Source of the DNA: Magnolia sinica
Taxonomy: Eukaryota > Streptophyta > Magnoliopsida > Magnoliales > Magnoliaceae
DNA length: 64,000 nt
Direction: 5' to 3'
Assembly (NCBI RefSeq): GCF_029962835.1
Contig: NC_080588.1
Location: forward strand, 16,014,001 to 16,078,000
Part shown: positions 1 through 11,256 of the stretch, in pieces
Layout of the letters: every line of letters begins with the position of its first letter
Numbering within the stretch: the first letter of the stretch is position 1
Position numbers and translations under genes: made by a program
Notes under the pieces: model-generated
What the model was told of the DNA's origin: nothing
The model's input: only the letters and a program-made list of their open reading frames with translations
Databases searched by the model: none

Positions 1-1360
1 AAAAAAAAAAAACTAAAACAGAAAAAAAAAACTAGAAGAAAACTCTAATCTTTCTTCTCTCTCATATGCTTCACGTCCCTCAATTTCATGCCTCCTTCCA
101 CGTCTCTCTCTTCTTATAGAAATATGCAGCAAGGTCAGTGGTGTGCGTAGAGAGTCGGTGGAGAACCGACTCCAGTTCTGCAGCAAAAACTGGACGCCGG
201 CTCAATTTTTACGTAAGAGGAACTTGAGTTTGACCCACCTTTGATGTGGATTGCCTAACTATAATGGAGATCTGAACCATTCAAACTCCTAGGTGACAGA
301 CGACCATCCCCTGGAGTTAGTTTGGATGGTTCAGATCACAAATCCGACCATGTCCACGATCACACAAGGACCGTGAAGAATGGAAAGCGTCCGGATGCCA
401 GATTTAGAAACTTTCTTGCTGAGATGCTTGATGGGCCCCGCAGTGGAGTTTTTGGAAGAATCCACCCCATCTATTGGATTCCTAGCAAAAAAGCAGTCTA
501 GAAGAGGTTGTTTTAGTAGGTTATGGCATGACCCACTGTACTAACTCAAGTCACCGTTCATCCTACATTTTTTGATGATCCATGTGCATACACGTATATG
601 GGCTAAAAAGGAAAGATAGGCTAGGGTCTTTCCCCCCGGGAGTGAATGGACGGTCCAGATCTTAGATATGTGAGATGGGTGGGGCCCACAATTGAAAAAG
701 GGACGGACTGCGTAAAGATGCTTTCCATTTTTTTAATTTGTTGGTTTTTAGTTGGTCAGCGTGCGCTGACCGACTTTGTGAGATTTGGTGCACGACCGGT
801 GCACGTGCACACTGTGTACGCACGATGCACATGTGGGGTCCACTGTGATGTGTATCCAAAATTCGCTCCATCCATTTGTTTCTCTGCATAATTTAAGGTG
901 TTGAGATCGAAATTGAAGCATTTCTAAATACCAGGCGGTCCTAAAATCAGGATTTTAGGGGCTGATCTATCCGTTGAGCTACTTTCACAAGGATCCAATG
1001 GCTAAAATTTACATGTACGGTTAATTTATGGTCCTCAGGCCATATATGAAGTTTTGAACCGAACGGATAGTGGGAACCCTGTGATCTTGCATTCTGGATG
1101 ATTTTCAGGCCCGTTTAACTGAGTGACCTGATTTTCTCGAATCTCTGGCATGTAAATTCCTCGATCTCAATCTCCTAGAGTTTGTCCCTTACCTTGGTGA
1201 CTTTGGAGCATTAATTCCATGCTTTTAGTACCCTTTTGCAATCCAGGCTCCTAAATTCACCTTGCAGCTCCAACATGATGAAAATATGGCATTAAACAGT
1301 ATCATGTTCGTAAAAGCAGGTAATAATTGGGATCTAATATGCAATATTTGACCATCAACA
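1..1360 (-). mobile_element. Athila-like Ty3/Gypsy LTR, degenerate, cut by window edge
   Basis: Read on the minus strand, the LTR begins at 1360 with TGTTGATGGTC and an ATATTGCATAT stretch, matching the start of the Athila-like LTRs at 25625, 42177 and 51717. Further in, the shared blocks GTGGGAACCC, ATCTTGCATTCT and the sequence around 950-1110 correspond to the same LTR in reverse orientation. The A/T-rich tract at 1-60 fits the part about 1.35 kb into the LTR, so roughly 750 bp should lie outside the window. It is clearly more diverged than the other three copies. Whether it is a solo LTR or part of a longer element cannot be decided here. Confidence 0.75.
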
Positions 1361-1384
1361 TCAAGGAGGCCTGATAAGGCTACC

Positions 1385-2010
1385 AAAGGGAGATCATTGC
1401 GGCCCTTATTCCGGCTTCGACTTGTTTCTCGACGCGGATAAGTTGGGTAAAGTTAGCTTATGGATACGAGATAAGGTATCCAGAGATACTCGGGTTTACT
1501 GAGTGGACGATCATGGAGATTTGCTCCTCGTCATCAATGGATGTTTTCATTCTGGCGACCATAGGCCGCTACCGTCCGTCGTAAGTTGATAATGACTCAT
1601 CATTCCTCTGCCTCAAGGCAGCAACATCCACCCTTGTAGGCGCTACATTAAGATTGTACAAAAAACGATCAATGAATGCTTGAGAAAGTTTTTGCCACGT
1701 TTTAATTTGATGGTACTTTAATGACGTGTACCAATCTAATGCATCGCCTTTCAAGGATTTATGAAACAAATGGATCAATGCTCCGTCATTACCTGCTACA
1801 GTATTAAGATCGCCATAGAATGCTTTTAAGTGGTCCTTAGGACTCCCTGTACTATCATATCTTTTGAATTTTAGTACCTCAAAGTCTTAAGGTACATTTG
1901 CATCAGGGAAGGGACAAAAATCCCTGAATTTGGTGGATGGGAGTTTTACCTCTTGTTTTTTCTGTAGCTTCCTCTGCATCTCTTGCAATTGCTCTTAGAG
2001 CTCTTTGATT
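1385..2010 (-). pseudogene. Gag remnant of a Tat/Ogre-like Ty3 retrotransposon
   Basis: The minus strand encodes a recognisable retrotransposon Gag core. The peptide around 1569-1778 contains LFHKSLKGDALDWYTSL, then a W-QKLSQAFIDRF block and an N-VAPTRVD block, the pattern of the Ty3/Gypsy Gag (retrotrans_gag) domain in the Tat/Ogre group. Similarity continues upstream in frame (FCPFPDANVP, then KRYDSTGSPKDHLKAFY) to about 2010 and downstream to about 1385 (VEKQVEAGIRAA). In-frame stops break it, one after DANVP, one after STYDGR and one before ANFTQL. The homology ends where the Athila-like LTR starts at 1360, so the rest of the gene is displaced or lost. Confidence 0.75.
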
Positions 2011-2623
2011 TCGGAGGGAACAGATGAGAGGGATTTTATCGCTTGGAATTGACCAGATCTCCTACTATGAAGAGGATATTGGAATTGGCTGAGATTGCTA
2101 GTTGTGGGCAGTGGATTTTGGTGGCAGTTCTGATTAGTGAGAGATTGATGGAAAGAATTCTTGGCTATGAAAAACCGGCCTTAAAGATGACTCCCATTTT
2201 TAGGAAGATGTTGGAAAGTTAAGATGACTAGGGCACTATGCGATGACACTTGTATAGTTTAAACAACCTCTCTTTGAATACATTGGGCAAGAAGGTCCTG
2301 GAAAGCCTTAAGATTTTGGGCCACATCGGCCATGGATGCGGTGGTTTTTGTATTACTAGCCAATGAACTCAGGTGATCTGATGGGTGCCTTTTAGGAGTA
2401 ATGGTTTCTTTTTCTCTTTTTAGTTTGCCAAGACAACTTTAGATCGGGTAAGCATGGGGTGAACAGAAGCCTTAAATGGGTGTAAGCTAAAGATCTATCC
2501 TCATCTTCTTCTTCTTTTTTTAAAAGCAAAGTATGAATGCAAATGTTTGTATAAAGAATATCTCCTACGATTGGATTACCACACTTTTTCGAGCTGGGTC
2601 TCAGCTAATGTCGACTAGCAAAT
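2011..2623 (-). mobile_element. Leader and N-terminal gag region of the Tat/Ogre-like element
   Basis: This stretch lies between the Gag core and the primer-binding site on the minus strand. I see no intact reading frame in it. A minus-strand segment near 1950-2010 still reads as glutamine- and lysine-rich Gag N-terminus. The rest is assigned by position only. Confidence 0.5.
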
Positions 2624-2640
2624 CCCCAGTGGAGTCACCA
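2624..2640 (-). other. Primer-binding site of the Tat/Ogre-like element
   Basis: On the minus strand this reads TGGTGACTCCACTGGGG, starts with TGG as expected for pairing to a tRNA CCA end, and lies three bases after the LTR end. The TGGCGACTC...TGGGG form is the primer-binding site I associate with Ogre/Tat elements (usually assigned to tRNA-Arg). The tRNA identity is from memory. Confidence 0.6.
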
Positions 2641-2643
2641 TTC

Positions 2644-4117
2644 TGTGAATGCTGGAAATCGCACCCACGTTAATTTATGTTTATTTTGGGGCTGTGTGAA
2701 CTGATTTGGATTGATGATGTAGTAGACTTGGAGTCGCCACTAGCCAATTAACCCAAAATCCTGCAGTCGGTTAAAACCTGCTGAATATGTAAAAGCCAGA
2801 GAATCTAAAGACTCTCTTGCTTTAAATTGACTCCTGATCTGTGACCTAAGATTCTAAGTAAGGGACCTCAGTTATATAGAGGAAAGATGTTAGGCACCCT
2901 CTCTACCCGTACGAGTGTATAGTCTCTACTTCATGTGGAAAGATGATCTTAGGGGATAAGATGATAGGATGTAAAGCATTAAAATGAGACTGGGCAAACT
3001 TAGATTTCTGATGTGCCAGAGTCCAAAATTTTGGCAAGCCACGGAGCATACTTGCAAAGAATGTCTAAAAATGAAATTTAAGAAGAGATATGATGATGCT
3101 AGAATGACATGTAAGAGGACCAGACTACCATGAGTTTCTAATGTGACAAGATCCAGAGTTTTAGCAAGTCACAGAGAATACATTTTATGGAAACCTAGAG
3201 AAGCATGGGGGGTTGAGAAGGGAAGTAATGATGTGATTGATAAAATATAAATGCCAATGATGATTGCATGATCTTTGGCTTGCACTTGAAATGGCTTGGA
3301 TGTTTGAGTACATCATGGTTAGGAATGATTAGCCTAAGTAGGTCTAGGAGACTAAGAGATGGATGAAGGGGGATAGAGGGGGGCTAAAAAGATAAGAACT
3401 TGAGAACTCAAGCACACACTCACTCTCACTCACTTTCTCTCTCACACTCTTGGTTTTTTTTTTTTTTTTTGAAATGAAGCGAGGAGAGGGTTATTTATAG
3501 CCCATTAGGATGGCTTTTATGTAATTTGAGAGTTTATCAAGGGTAAATGATGATGTGGCAATTTTGAATTGGTAAAGAGAAGAGAGATGTCACATGGCAC
3601 TTCTTTATAGGCTAAAGGTCTTGATAATTTGGTAAATAGCAGAAATTATGGGGTCCAGTAAGTCCTAACAGAGTTGACTTTTAAGGGAGTAACAACTATG
3701 TCTTCGGGGCACAATGGTCGAGGTGGAGTGGTAATCAAATTACCGTCGGCGGTAATCCGATTACCGCCCTTGCACGGTTGCTTCCGAAGTTCTGCTAGTG
3801 GGCTTCTTTCGGGCCCTGAGAGTGGTCCAAAGCCTGTTTTGGATATTTGGTGAAAAAATGGCTTGAAACTGGCTCGATTATGACTTGAAAATGGCTCAAA
3901 AAATGTATTGATTATGGGTGAAGGTTTGGGCATGCTTTGGCTTGGGTGATGGCTTGAGTTAAGTTAGGGTTTAGGATAATGGAAGGGCTCAAGTTCGGCT
4001 AGAGTTTGGATCAGGTTTGGGAAATGGCTATGGTTTTCAGTAGGGTGTGGGGTTTAGTTTAGTTCCTAATGATCATCTATACATAATCAAGTTTCTAACT
4101 TGGGTGGGGTGTTTACA
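2644..4117 (-). mobile_element. LTR of the Tat/Ogre-like element
   Basis: On the minus strand it starts TGTAAACACCCCACCC at 4117 and ends ATTCACA at 2644, giving TGT...ACA ends and about 1.47 kb. The TGTAAACACCCC start is typical of Tat/Ogre LTRs. A primer-binding site follows after a 3-base spacer. A TATA box lies inside. No second LTR copy is visible, because the element is broken on its gag side at 1360. No target-site duplication can be tested. Confidence 0.7.
3491..3500 (-). promoter_or_regulatory. Candidate TATA box of the Tat/Ogre-like LTR
   Basis: The minus strand reads CTATAAATAA, a good plant TATA box, in the middle of the LTR. About 20-40 bases downstream on the minus strand lies a long A run (the T run at about 3456-3471 on the plus strand) followed by GA-rich sequence, a plausible start region for the R segment. 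Confidence 0.5.
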
Positions 4118-4759
4118 CAGAATATGTTAGAAAAGAGTCTTGTCACTCAAATACCAACTATAAAATACAATGTGCATCAAATGTGAGACATGGAAAACCA
4201 GTTTTACTTTAGTAATTCATAGTGATGGAGGTCATGGATTCCTACAACTTGAATACCTTCAATGAAACAGTTAATGATTGATCCTCAATGGCAGCAGGGC
4301 ATAAAGGCAGAGATGGGTGATAGAAAAAGAATTACACGCAGGACCTAATTAAGCTTATATATATATGAAGAAAGCTATTAGTTGAAAATGATATGCAAAA
4401 TAACACAAAAGGCAACATGCAAAATCGATGATTATTAGGCGCATTTGGCGATTAATTTTTTTTCTTATAACCATGAAAAACTAAGATAAAACTATAGTTC
4501 TATAGCTAAAATCCAAACCTTAGGAGTGGATACTATAATAGATGGGCATGAAGAACTCATTCTTAAATGACTATAGTGATAAAGAAGTTTATATGCAACA
4601 ATCTGAGGGGTTTAAAGATCCTAAAAAGCCGAGGCATACGTGCAAGTTCTTCAATGGTCCAAAATACGAACCCAAAGCTTGGTTCGTGTAGACCCCCACC
4701 CAAAACAAGAGTAAACTACCCTTCAAATTTCAGTGAGACCTCGGTAACATTACCCCCGG
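4118..4759. other. Unassigned sequence left of the ~4.2-kb LTR
   Basis: No gene or recognisable element. It joins directly to 13069 if the LTR insertion at 4760-13068 is removed. Several small open frames exist but show no domain pattern. Confidence 0.5.
4755..4759. repeat. Left target-site duplication of the minus-strand ~4.2-kb LTR
   Basis: CCCGG at 4755-4759 compares with CCCGA at 13069-13073, four of five bases. The one difference is a G to A transition, consistent with an old 5-bp LTR-retrotransposon target-site duplication. Confidence 0.6.
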
Positions 4760-5192
4760 TGTAAGGCCTGTATCCTAGTTCGTACTATTCTGTCAACTCC
4801 TGCTATCCTTCCCGTCGAATTTCGACAATCCGCGACCTATAATCAACATTTACGCATGACCCTAAGTCATATCCCATAGATCTGAGTCGGCTCAATCCGA
4901 GACTTGTACCATTGCGCAACTGCACTGTTATCGCGGTTCCAACGCCGCGTCTTGCATACCGATCTGATACCCTGGCCAGGAGACATGGGCCCGTGTTCAG
5001 TTTGAGGGAAACACTGCACGTTTGCAATCCCAAGAGAATCTCTACAACATGTCCAATCAATCAATTAATCAATCAATCACCTCATGTGAAGTAAAAGAGC
5101 AACCCTGAAGTTAACTCTCTCCCTCTCTCTCTTACACACCCATACATGTCAAGTACAACTATCACCTCACATCCATCACCTCTCTTACAACC

Positions 5193-5194
<2 letters not shown>

Positions 5195-5235
<41 letters not shown>
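5195..5235. repeat. (CT)n microsatellite
   Basis: About 40 bp of CT repeats inside the minus-strand ~4.2-kb LTR. A second (CT)n tract lies at 5775-5808. The solo copy has only a short GA-rich stretch at the matching place (about 61560). Confidence 0.95.
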
Positions 5236-5242
<7 letters not shown>

Positions 5243-5772
5243 TACATTTTCCAAGCAACAAAGGAGATAAAAATAGTGCACGTCCAAGCACTTTTAAAAG
5301 AGAGAAAAGAGAGTTGTTGTGTGGCTCACTTTCTCTCCCAAGATCCATCATCCTAGCCCTTCATTTCTTATCATCTTCCATCAAAGAGGGACACAAGGAG
5401 ATCGGCGTTCCATTGGACCAAGAAGATCGAACGGTGAGTGTATTATAGGTCTAGATTTCATGCTTTAATGATGGGCCAAGTGGGGCCTACCGATTGATGG
5501 TATGGATCTCACTTTGGACCCTAGATGTGGTCGATGGCCCATCATGATTCACATGATCATTCCATGATGGGGCCATTCTCCATGGACCCCATCATGATGT
5601 TTACTTTTCTAAGTTTGAAAGAGGTCATCTAGACCTTCCATTTTCATGGAGAAGGAATCTTCACCATTGATTTTTGATTTGGTGGGCCCACATGTATTGG
5701 GACCCACTGATGTATGTTGTGATGTATGGAAGGCAGGGCCCATAATGCCGGGGTCCCTCCATCACTCGATCT

Positions 5773-5811
<39 letters not shown>

Positions 5812-6358
5812 TGTGATGATGTGGTTGTGTGGCCTACCCGGATGGACCTCACCTTGATGTATGTCTTATCCACACCATCCAACCATTTGGTGGCCCACCT
5901 AGACAGCATGCATGTAGGTGGGGCCCACCTCAGATATATGTTATATGCAAACCGTCCAGTGTCTAGGGACGCTGGACATGGCTTCATAGTGAAGTGTGCA
6001 TGGAGAGTGGGGTGTTCTAACGGTCAAAACAGAAACAAAAATATTAGTTTGATTTTTTTAAAAAAAAATTGGGTGGACCGCTCATGCAAGCCCCACCTTG
6101 ATACATGGAACTAATCCACGTCGTTCATCCCATTCCCCAGCTATTTTAGGCATTGAGCCAAAAAATAAAGTTAATCCGATTTTCTGGCAGGCCATAGCAT
6201 AGAAACAGTGATTTTTACCGTTAAAATCCATTAGGGCCCACTCTGATGTTCCTATCGATCCTTAGTGGGGGTGCCTAATAGTGAAGTGTGAGCTGACAAT
6301 GGGTGTACGAGCAAGCTAACAAAGATAAAAATAAAAATAAAAAAGCCCTAAGTATCAT

Positions 6359-6362
<4 letters not shown>

Positions 6363-6427
<65 letters not shown>
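6363..6427. repeat. (AT)n microsatellite
   Basis: About 65 bp of nearly pure AT repeat inside the minus-strand LTR. Open frames across it are artefacts of the TAT/ATA repeat. Confidence 0.95.
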
Positions 6428-6429
<2 letters not shown>

Positions 6430-6689
6430 TGAAACAATATATATACATATATATGTCCTGCTGCGCTATGACGTGAAAGGGCAGGGACGTGGGTCCCAAC
6501 CATCGGCCCCACCATGATGTGTGAGAACATCAACATCGTGCATCTGATGGGGCCCTTTTTAACATGGCCCTCCTTAAAAATCAGCCGTACATGAGCTCAG
6601 TTGGTCCACACGGAAGGGAACAGTGAGGATTGAGCGACTGCCATTAAAAACCTTTTGTTGTCATAGAATTTTTAGATCATTATGAAATT

Positions 6690-6694
6690 TGTTT
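6690..6694. repeat. Left target-site duplication of the nested LTR
   Basis: TGTTT at 6690-6694 matches TATTT at 10760-10764 in four of five bases, the difference being G/A. Removing 6695-10759 plus one copy restores continuity of the host LTR. Confidence 0.65.
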
Positions 6695-8159
6695 TGTCAT
6701 GCCCCAAACTCGGAGACTGGGCTTACAAAATTCTCCATAATACCCCATTCTCGGCTCTCGACATCCATATACCAAGTTCCGATCCTGGGATTCTACAAGG
6801 AGGGTTTCAAATATGATTTTGATTCTATATAAGCATAACCATAAGCATAACCCATGAACAATAACCACAAGAACACTATCACAAAATCCACTATGACAAA
6901 AAACTTAGAGTACAATGCGTATGAAAGAAAAATACAATATAATGAAAGTAACAGAAACTCCAAAAGCTCAGCTGCACACTCTAACTGCGACAAGGCTATG
7001 GCTGCATCCTAGTGTCACCTGCACGCATCAATCGTGCATAAGCTTATAGAAAGCTTAGAAGGTGGTGAAGTGTGTACGTAATATGAGAGTGCTCAGAATG
7101 CAAGGTCAGAGTAATGCGGAATCATGCTGATGAGTACATAAATGCAAGCAGCCGTACCAAGGCTATGCGGTGCAAGATATGAATGCTATCGGCCATAACA
7201 TGGTCATGCGAAGCGAGATGCAACTCAAGCATACCAATTCTCATCCAAATCCATACAACTCATCAAATATTAGTACAGTTCTCATTCTGGATAATCACTG
7301 GGGTTTAGTATACTCCAAATGGCATTGCCTCTCTCCTAGCTGCACAGTCCAAGTGAGTGTAAGAAACCTCACTATCCACCTGTCCATTAGTCTGCCAATA
7401 CATATCTGATACGTCGATAGCGGACCCATTCACGAGCTGGTTAAACTCAGCCTACTAATGCCCCTACCCTCGAGTAAGGCCACACCCCTTTCCAACCGAT
7501 CATGACACAGTGGGAGACACGGCCTCCTGGTATTCGGCCCTCGTGCGCTCATATATCCACTCAGTGTCGACGTTGGAGTCATCCTCTAGTACCATCGGGT
7601 TTAAGGATTTTCACCCAGGGACATCTATGGCGTCCCGATGCTAAAAACAGTATTTCTGGTATCCAATTCAGCCATCCATGATGTGTCTGTAGAGGCTATG
7701 GCCCTGATGTCATTAGGGCATGCAATAATCATAATCATACACATACAAGTGCATGAATCACTCTACTAGACATGCAACAATCCTGTGCGTATCGCGCGCT
7801 CATGTAGGACAACTCCGCTTATCAGGGAGCCCATAAACAATCTGCCCGAAGGCATATGTTATGATCAGTCACTCCTCATATCAGGCATACATGTGATGTG
7901 TATGATCATGAATCATGGATCTATACTAAACATATTATGTGGTAATAGGCTTTGTTCACAACAAAGATGGGCCTAGACGGCTTACACACTACAAGTATGG
8001 GCCTAACAATGGGCCCTAGGGAGAGTGACAATGTAGACACTTAACCAACATCATCCTACAATGTGGACGTCAAATCATCATTGCTCCCAATGCATAGCCC
8101 ACCATAAATATCATTACATCTACCATGGTAGAATCACACATTACAATGGACCTCATGTA

Positions 8160-8510
8160 TATCCCATTGGGCCTCAACCCATGACATCAAATATACCTAA
8201 TGGGCCGTATCAAGTAGGCCTCAATGGATGGGCCATAACTACATCAAGATGAGCCTCCTCAAATGGGCCTTATATATGTCAAGGTGGGCCTCAACAACGG
8301 GCCACATATACATCGAGATGGGCCTAATCACATGGGCCTCATTTATATCCAGGTGGGCCTCAACATCGGGTCTCATATATCACATCGGGCCTAATCAAAT
8401 GGGCCGAGACAATGGGTTAAATCAACTGGGCCAAGTCGAATGGGCCAAGTTGAATGGGCCTAGTCGAATGGGCTGAATCAATTGGCCGATCGAATGGGCC
8501 GTGCCAATCA
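8160..8510 (+). repeat. TGGGCC-rich degenerate array inside the ~4-kb LTR
   Basis: More than a dozen TGGGCC or TGGGCT words occur in about 350 bp, spaced mostly 12-35 bases apart and tightening to about 14-20 bases near 8420-8500. The same array is present in the other copies (60000-60380 plus, 11390-11580 minus, 28300-28470 minus). Confidence 0.75.
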
Positions 8511-8530
8511 TCCATCAATAAAAATCATTA

Positions 8531-8568
8531 TAGAGCATTAAATAAATAAATAAATAAATAAATAAAAT
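8531..8568. repeat. (AAAT)n microsatellite
   Basis: Short tetranucleotide repeat inside the nested LTR, absent at the matching place in the solo copy at 58554-62618. Confidence 0.9.
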
Positions 8569-11250
8569 GAATCATATCTAAAGATCATCTGAACCATGCT
8601 ACAACTAACAGTGGTGATATTAATTTCCCACTTTTAAATTCCAGTGGGCCCACCACAACATTTAATTTCCATCCAGACTATTTCCATGGTCACAAGGAAC
8701 TAGGGAGAAACAAATATCATATTGATCCAAAGCTTCTGTAACCCAAAGGGGATTTCAATGGTAGGCATTCACACCACTGTTTTCTATAGTGTGGTCCACC
8801 TGACAACTGGATCTGTCTCATTTTTTTTATCTCAAGCCTTAAAATGAGCTTTTAAAGTGGTTGGATAGCTTGGATGCAACACATGCACCATGGTGGATCC
8901 CACCGTCCAGTGATGTGGACGGTGTGGATTGAACACATATCATTGGATCCCACGTGGGGCCCACCATAATGTTTATCTGCCGTCCAATCTGTTAATAAGG
9001 TCACGCAGACCTGGATGCAGAGGAAAAACAAATTTCATGATGAACCAAAACTTCTGTGAAAACTCAAAAAGGGTTTCAATGGCAGACGTCCAATCCCTAC
9101 TATTTCCTGTGACGTGGGCCACCTGAGCTCCACCTACGGCTGATTTTTGGGGTGGCCCACTGCCCCAAAGGGGCCTACAAAATGGACAATGTTGATGTTC
9201 ACACACAGCATGGTGGGGCCCACGACTGGGACCCAGGGTCCCTGCCTCTTCCGTCCACGGCGCAGCAAGCAGCAGCGTCCTGCACTGCTGCATGTTTTAT
9301 TTTTTTTATTTATCTGTTTTTCTACAGATTTTCCTAGGTAGGGTCCACATTAGGTGAATGCACTCTCTCATATGGCTCAAGACAAGCCAAACAAGCCCTA
9401 TATCCGAGATATTTTGGTGTATAGGAGCATCAGGTGGATTTTAACGGTAAAGACCACCATTTTCTAAGATTCAGCTCACTGGATACTCGGATTAACTTCA
9501 TTTTTTGTTTCAATGCCTAAAATGGAGAAGCAGGGTGAATGGCGTGGATTATGTTCATACATCAAGGTGGGGCCTGCATGAGCGGTCCACCCAAAAGTTT
9601 TGGAATCAATTGGTACTTGGTGGTTTGCACGTCAGTGCACCACTCCCTCAGTTCACACTTCACGTCTTGGCCACGTCTAGCGTCCTTGGATGCTGGACGG
9701 TCTTCATACAACATAGGCCATCATGGTGGGTCCCACATGGATGTGGCCCACCATGCATGTACATATATATATATTAATATAATATAATATTTATATAAAA
9801 TAAGTATAATATAAATATCATGTAGTCAGCGTGGGGATCTCCACCGTCCCAACAATGGATGGTGTGGACCCCACCTATAATAGGATGGGCCACACCGTCA
9901 GATGGACAGTTATACATAACACAAAATTGTGGGGCCCACTCCAATCATGATAGATAGAGAGAGAAATATAGAGAGAGAGACGTGAAAGGGGAGGGACCCC
10001 GCCACTAATGGGCCTTCCCTTAAACAATGCATACATCATGTGGGTCCCACAACAAGTGGCCTCAAAATTTGAGATCAACAGTAGATCACCCACCTCTTGC
10101 ACTCCTTGATCCCTTAGCCTCCTTAGCTCCTATGCTCAACTTTTAACGATGGATGATGGAGTTTTGATGGTGGGGATGAGAGATGAGAGGGTGGGCCACA
10201 CTTGTTGATTTGGGAAAGCTTGGGAGGGCTTGGACGTGTAGTATTTGGGTTGCTTGGGAGATTTTGAGAAATGAGAGAAAGGGAGAAAAATAATAGATAA
10301 AAGGATGGATGGAGTGGTGGGTGTAAGGAAAGGAGATAGGGAAGCATGGGTTTAGTTAAAAATTGTGTAAAAGAGGGATGGTGAGGGGAGAGAGAGGGTT
10401 GACTTGTGGGAAAAGGAGTTGGTTGTTTGTACTTGGGGTAAAGTAGTGTACTTGACTTGATTTGATGAGACATGTTGTAGAGATTCTCTCGAAATTCACA
10501 ACGTGCGGCATTTCTTCAGAATGAATGCGGACTCACATCTCCTAGCCTGGGTATCAGTTTCATGTGCGAGTTATGACGTGAGAACCGCGGAGATGGCGCG
10601 ATCGGTAAGGTGCAAATTTTGGGTCGAGCCGACTTTGGTATACAGGACTCAGCTTAGGTTCACGCGCAAATGTTGGATACAAGTCGAGGGTTGCCAGAAT
10701 TCGATCGGGAGGATTGCGGAAGCCTGCGAAATGGGACGGACTAGGATACGAGTCTTACATATTTTTCCTCTTTATTTAGGTCCCTGTGACCTTATTAATA
10801 GATTGGATGGTAGATAAACGTTATGGTGAGCCCTCGTGGGACCCACTGATGTATATATTGTACTCCATGTGTGTGGACCCTACCATGATGCATGTGTTGT
10901 TTCCATACCTTCCAACCATTTCGAGAGGTCATTTTATGGCATGAGAAAAGAATGAGTCAAATCTAAAGTTCAAGTGGACCCCCACCATTGAAATAGTGGA
11001 CAGTGACATCCACCGTTCAAACTTCTAAGGGCCACAATAGTTTTCAATAAAGCTGATATTTGCTTTCACTTCATCTATCACTATGTTAACTTATGAAATG
11101 GTTGGATCTCAAATACATCACGACGGGCCACACCGTGATGCGTCCAGCCTAAGATCACATGGACCACACTGTAGAAACACTGGTTTGAACATCCACCATT
11201 AAAACCCTTAGACTATAAGGTTTGGACTAATATGATATTTGTTTTCCCTC

Positions 11251-11256
11251 TTAATC
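11251..11256. other. Left duplication breakpoint, microhomology TTAATC
   Basis: TTAATC stands at the left edge of unit A. The same six bases occur at the junction (28153-28158) and at the right end of unit B (54282-54287). To the left the junction follows the unit-end sequence (TATGGCTTA), and to the right it follows the unit-start sequence (CCAGGTCTTTAAG). That is the signature of a microhomology-mediated tandem duplication. Confidence 0.85.

Larger units (their letters stand above)
6695..10759 (+). mobile_element. ~4.07-kb solo LTR nested in the opposite-strand copy
   Basis: It starts TGTCATGCCCCAAACTCGG and ends GGATACGAGTCTTACA, and aligns along its whole length with 58554-62618. It has no internal domain. 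The host copy resumes exactly at 10760, since 6640-6694 followed by 10765 onward matches a continuous stretch of the solo copy near 60650-60720. The 5-bp flanks match in four of five positions. The two copies lie head to tail on opposite strands, so the region could fold into a very long imperfect hairpin. Confidence 0.87.

Noticed and set aside
9505..9787. Small open frames in fold-back arms (also 17701-17907, 20010-20207, 34666-34872)
   Set aside because: They follow the inverted-repeat consensus on both strands and recur wherever the arm occurs, so they are by-products of the repeat.
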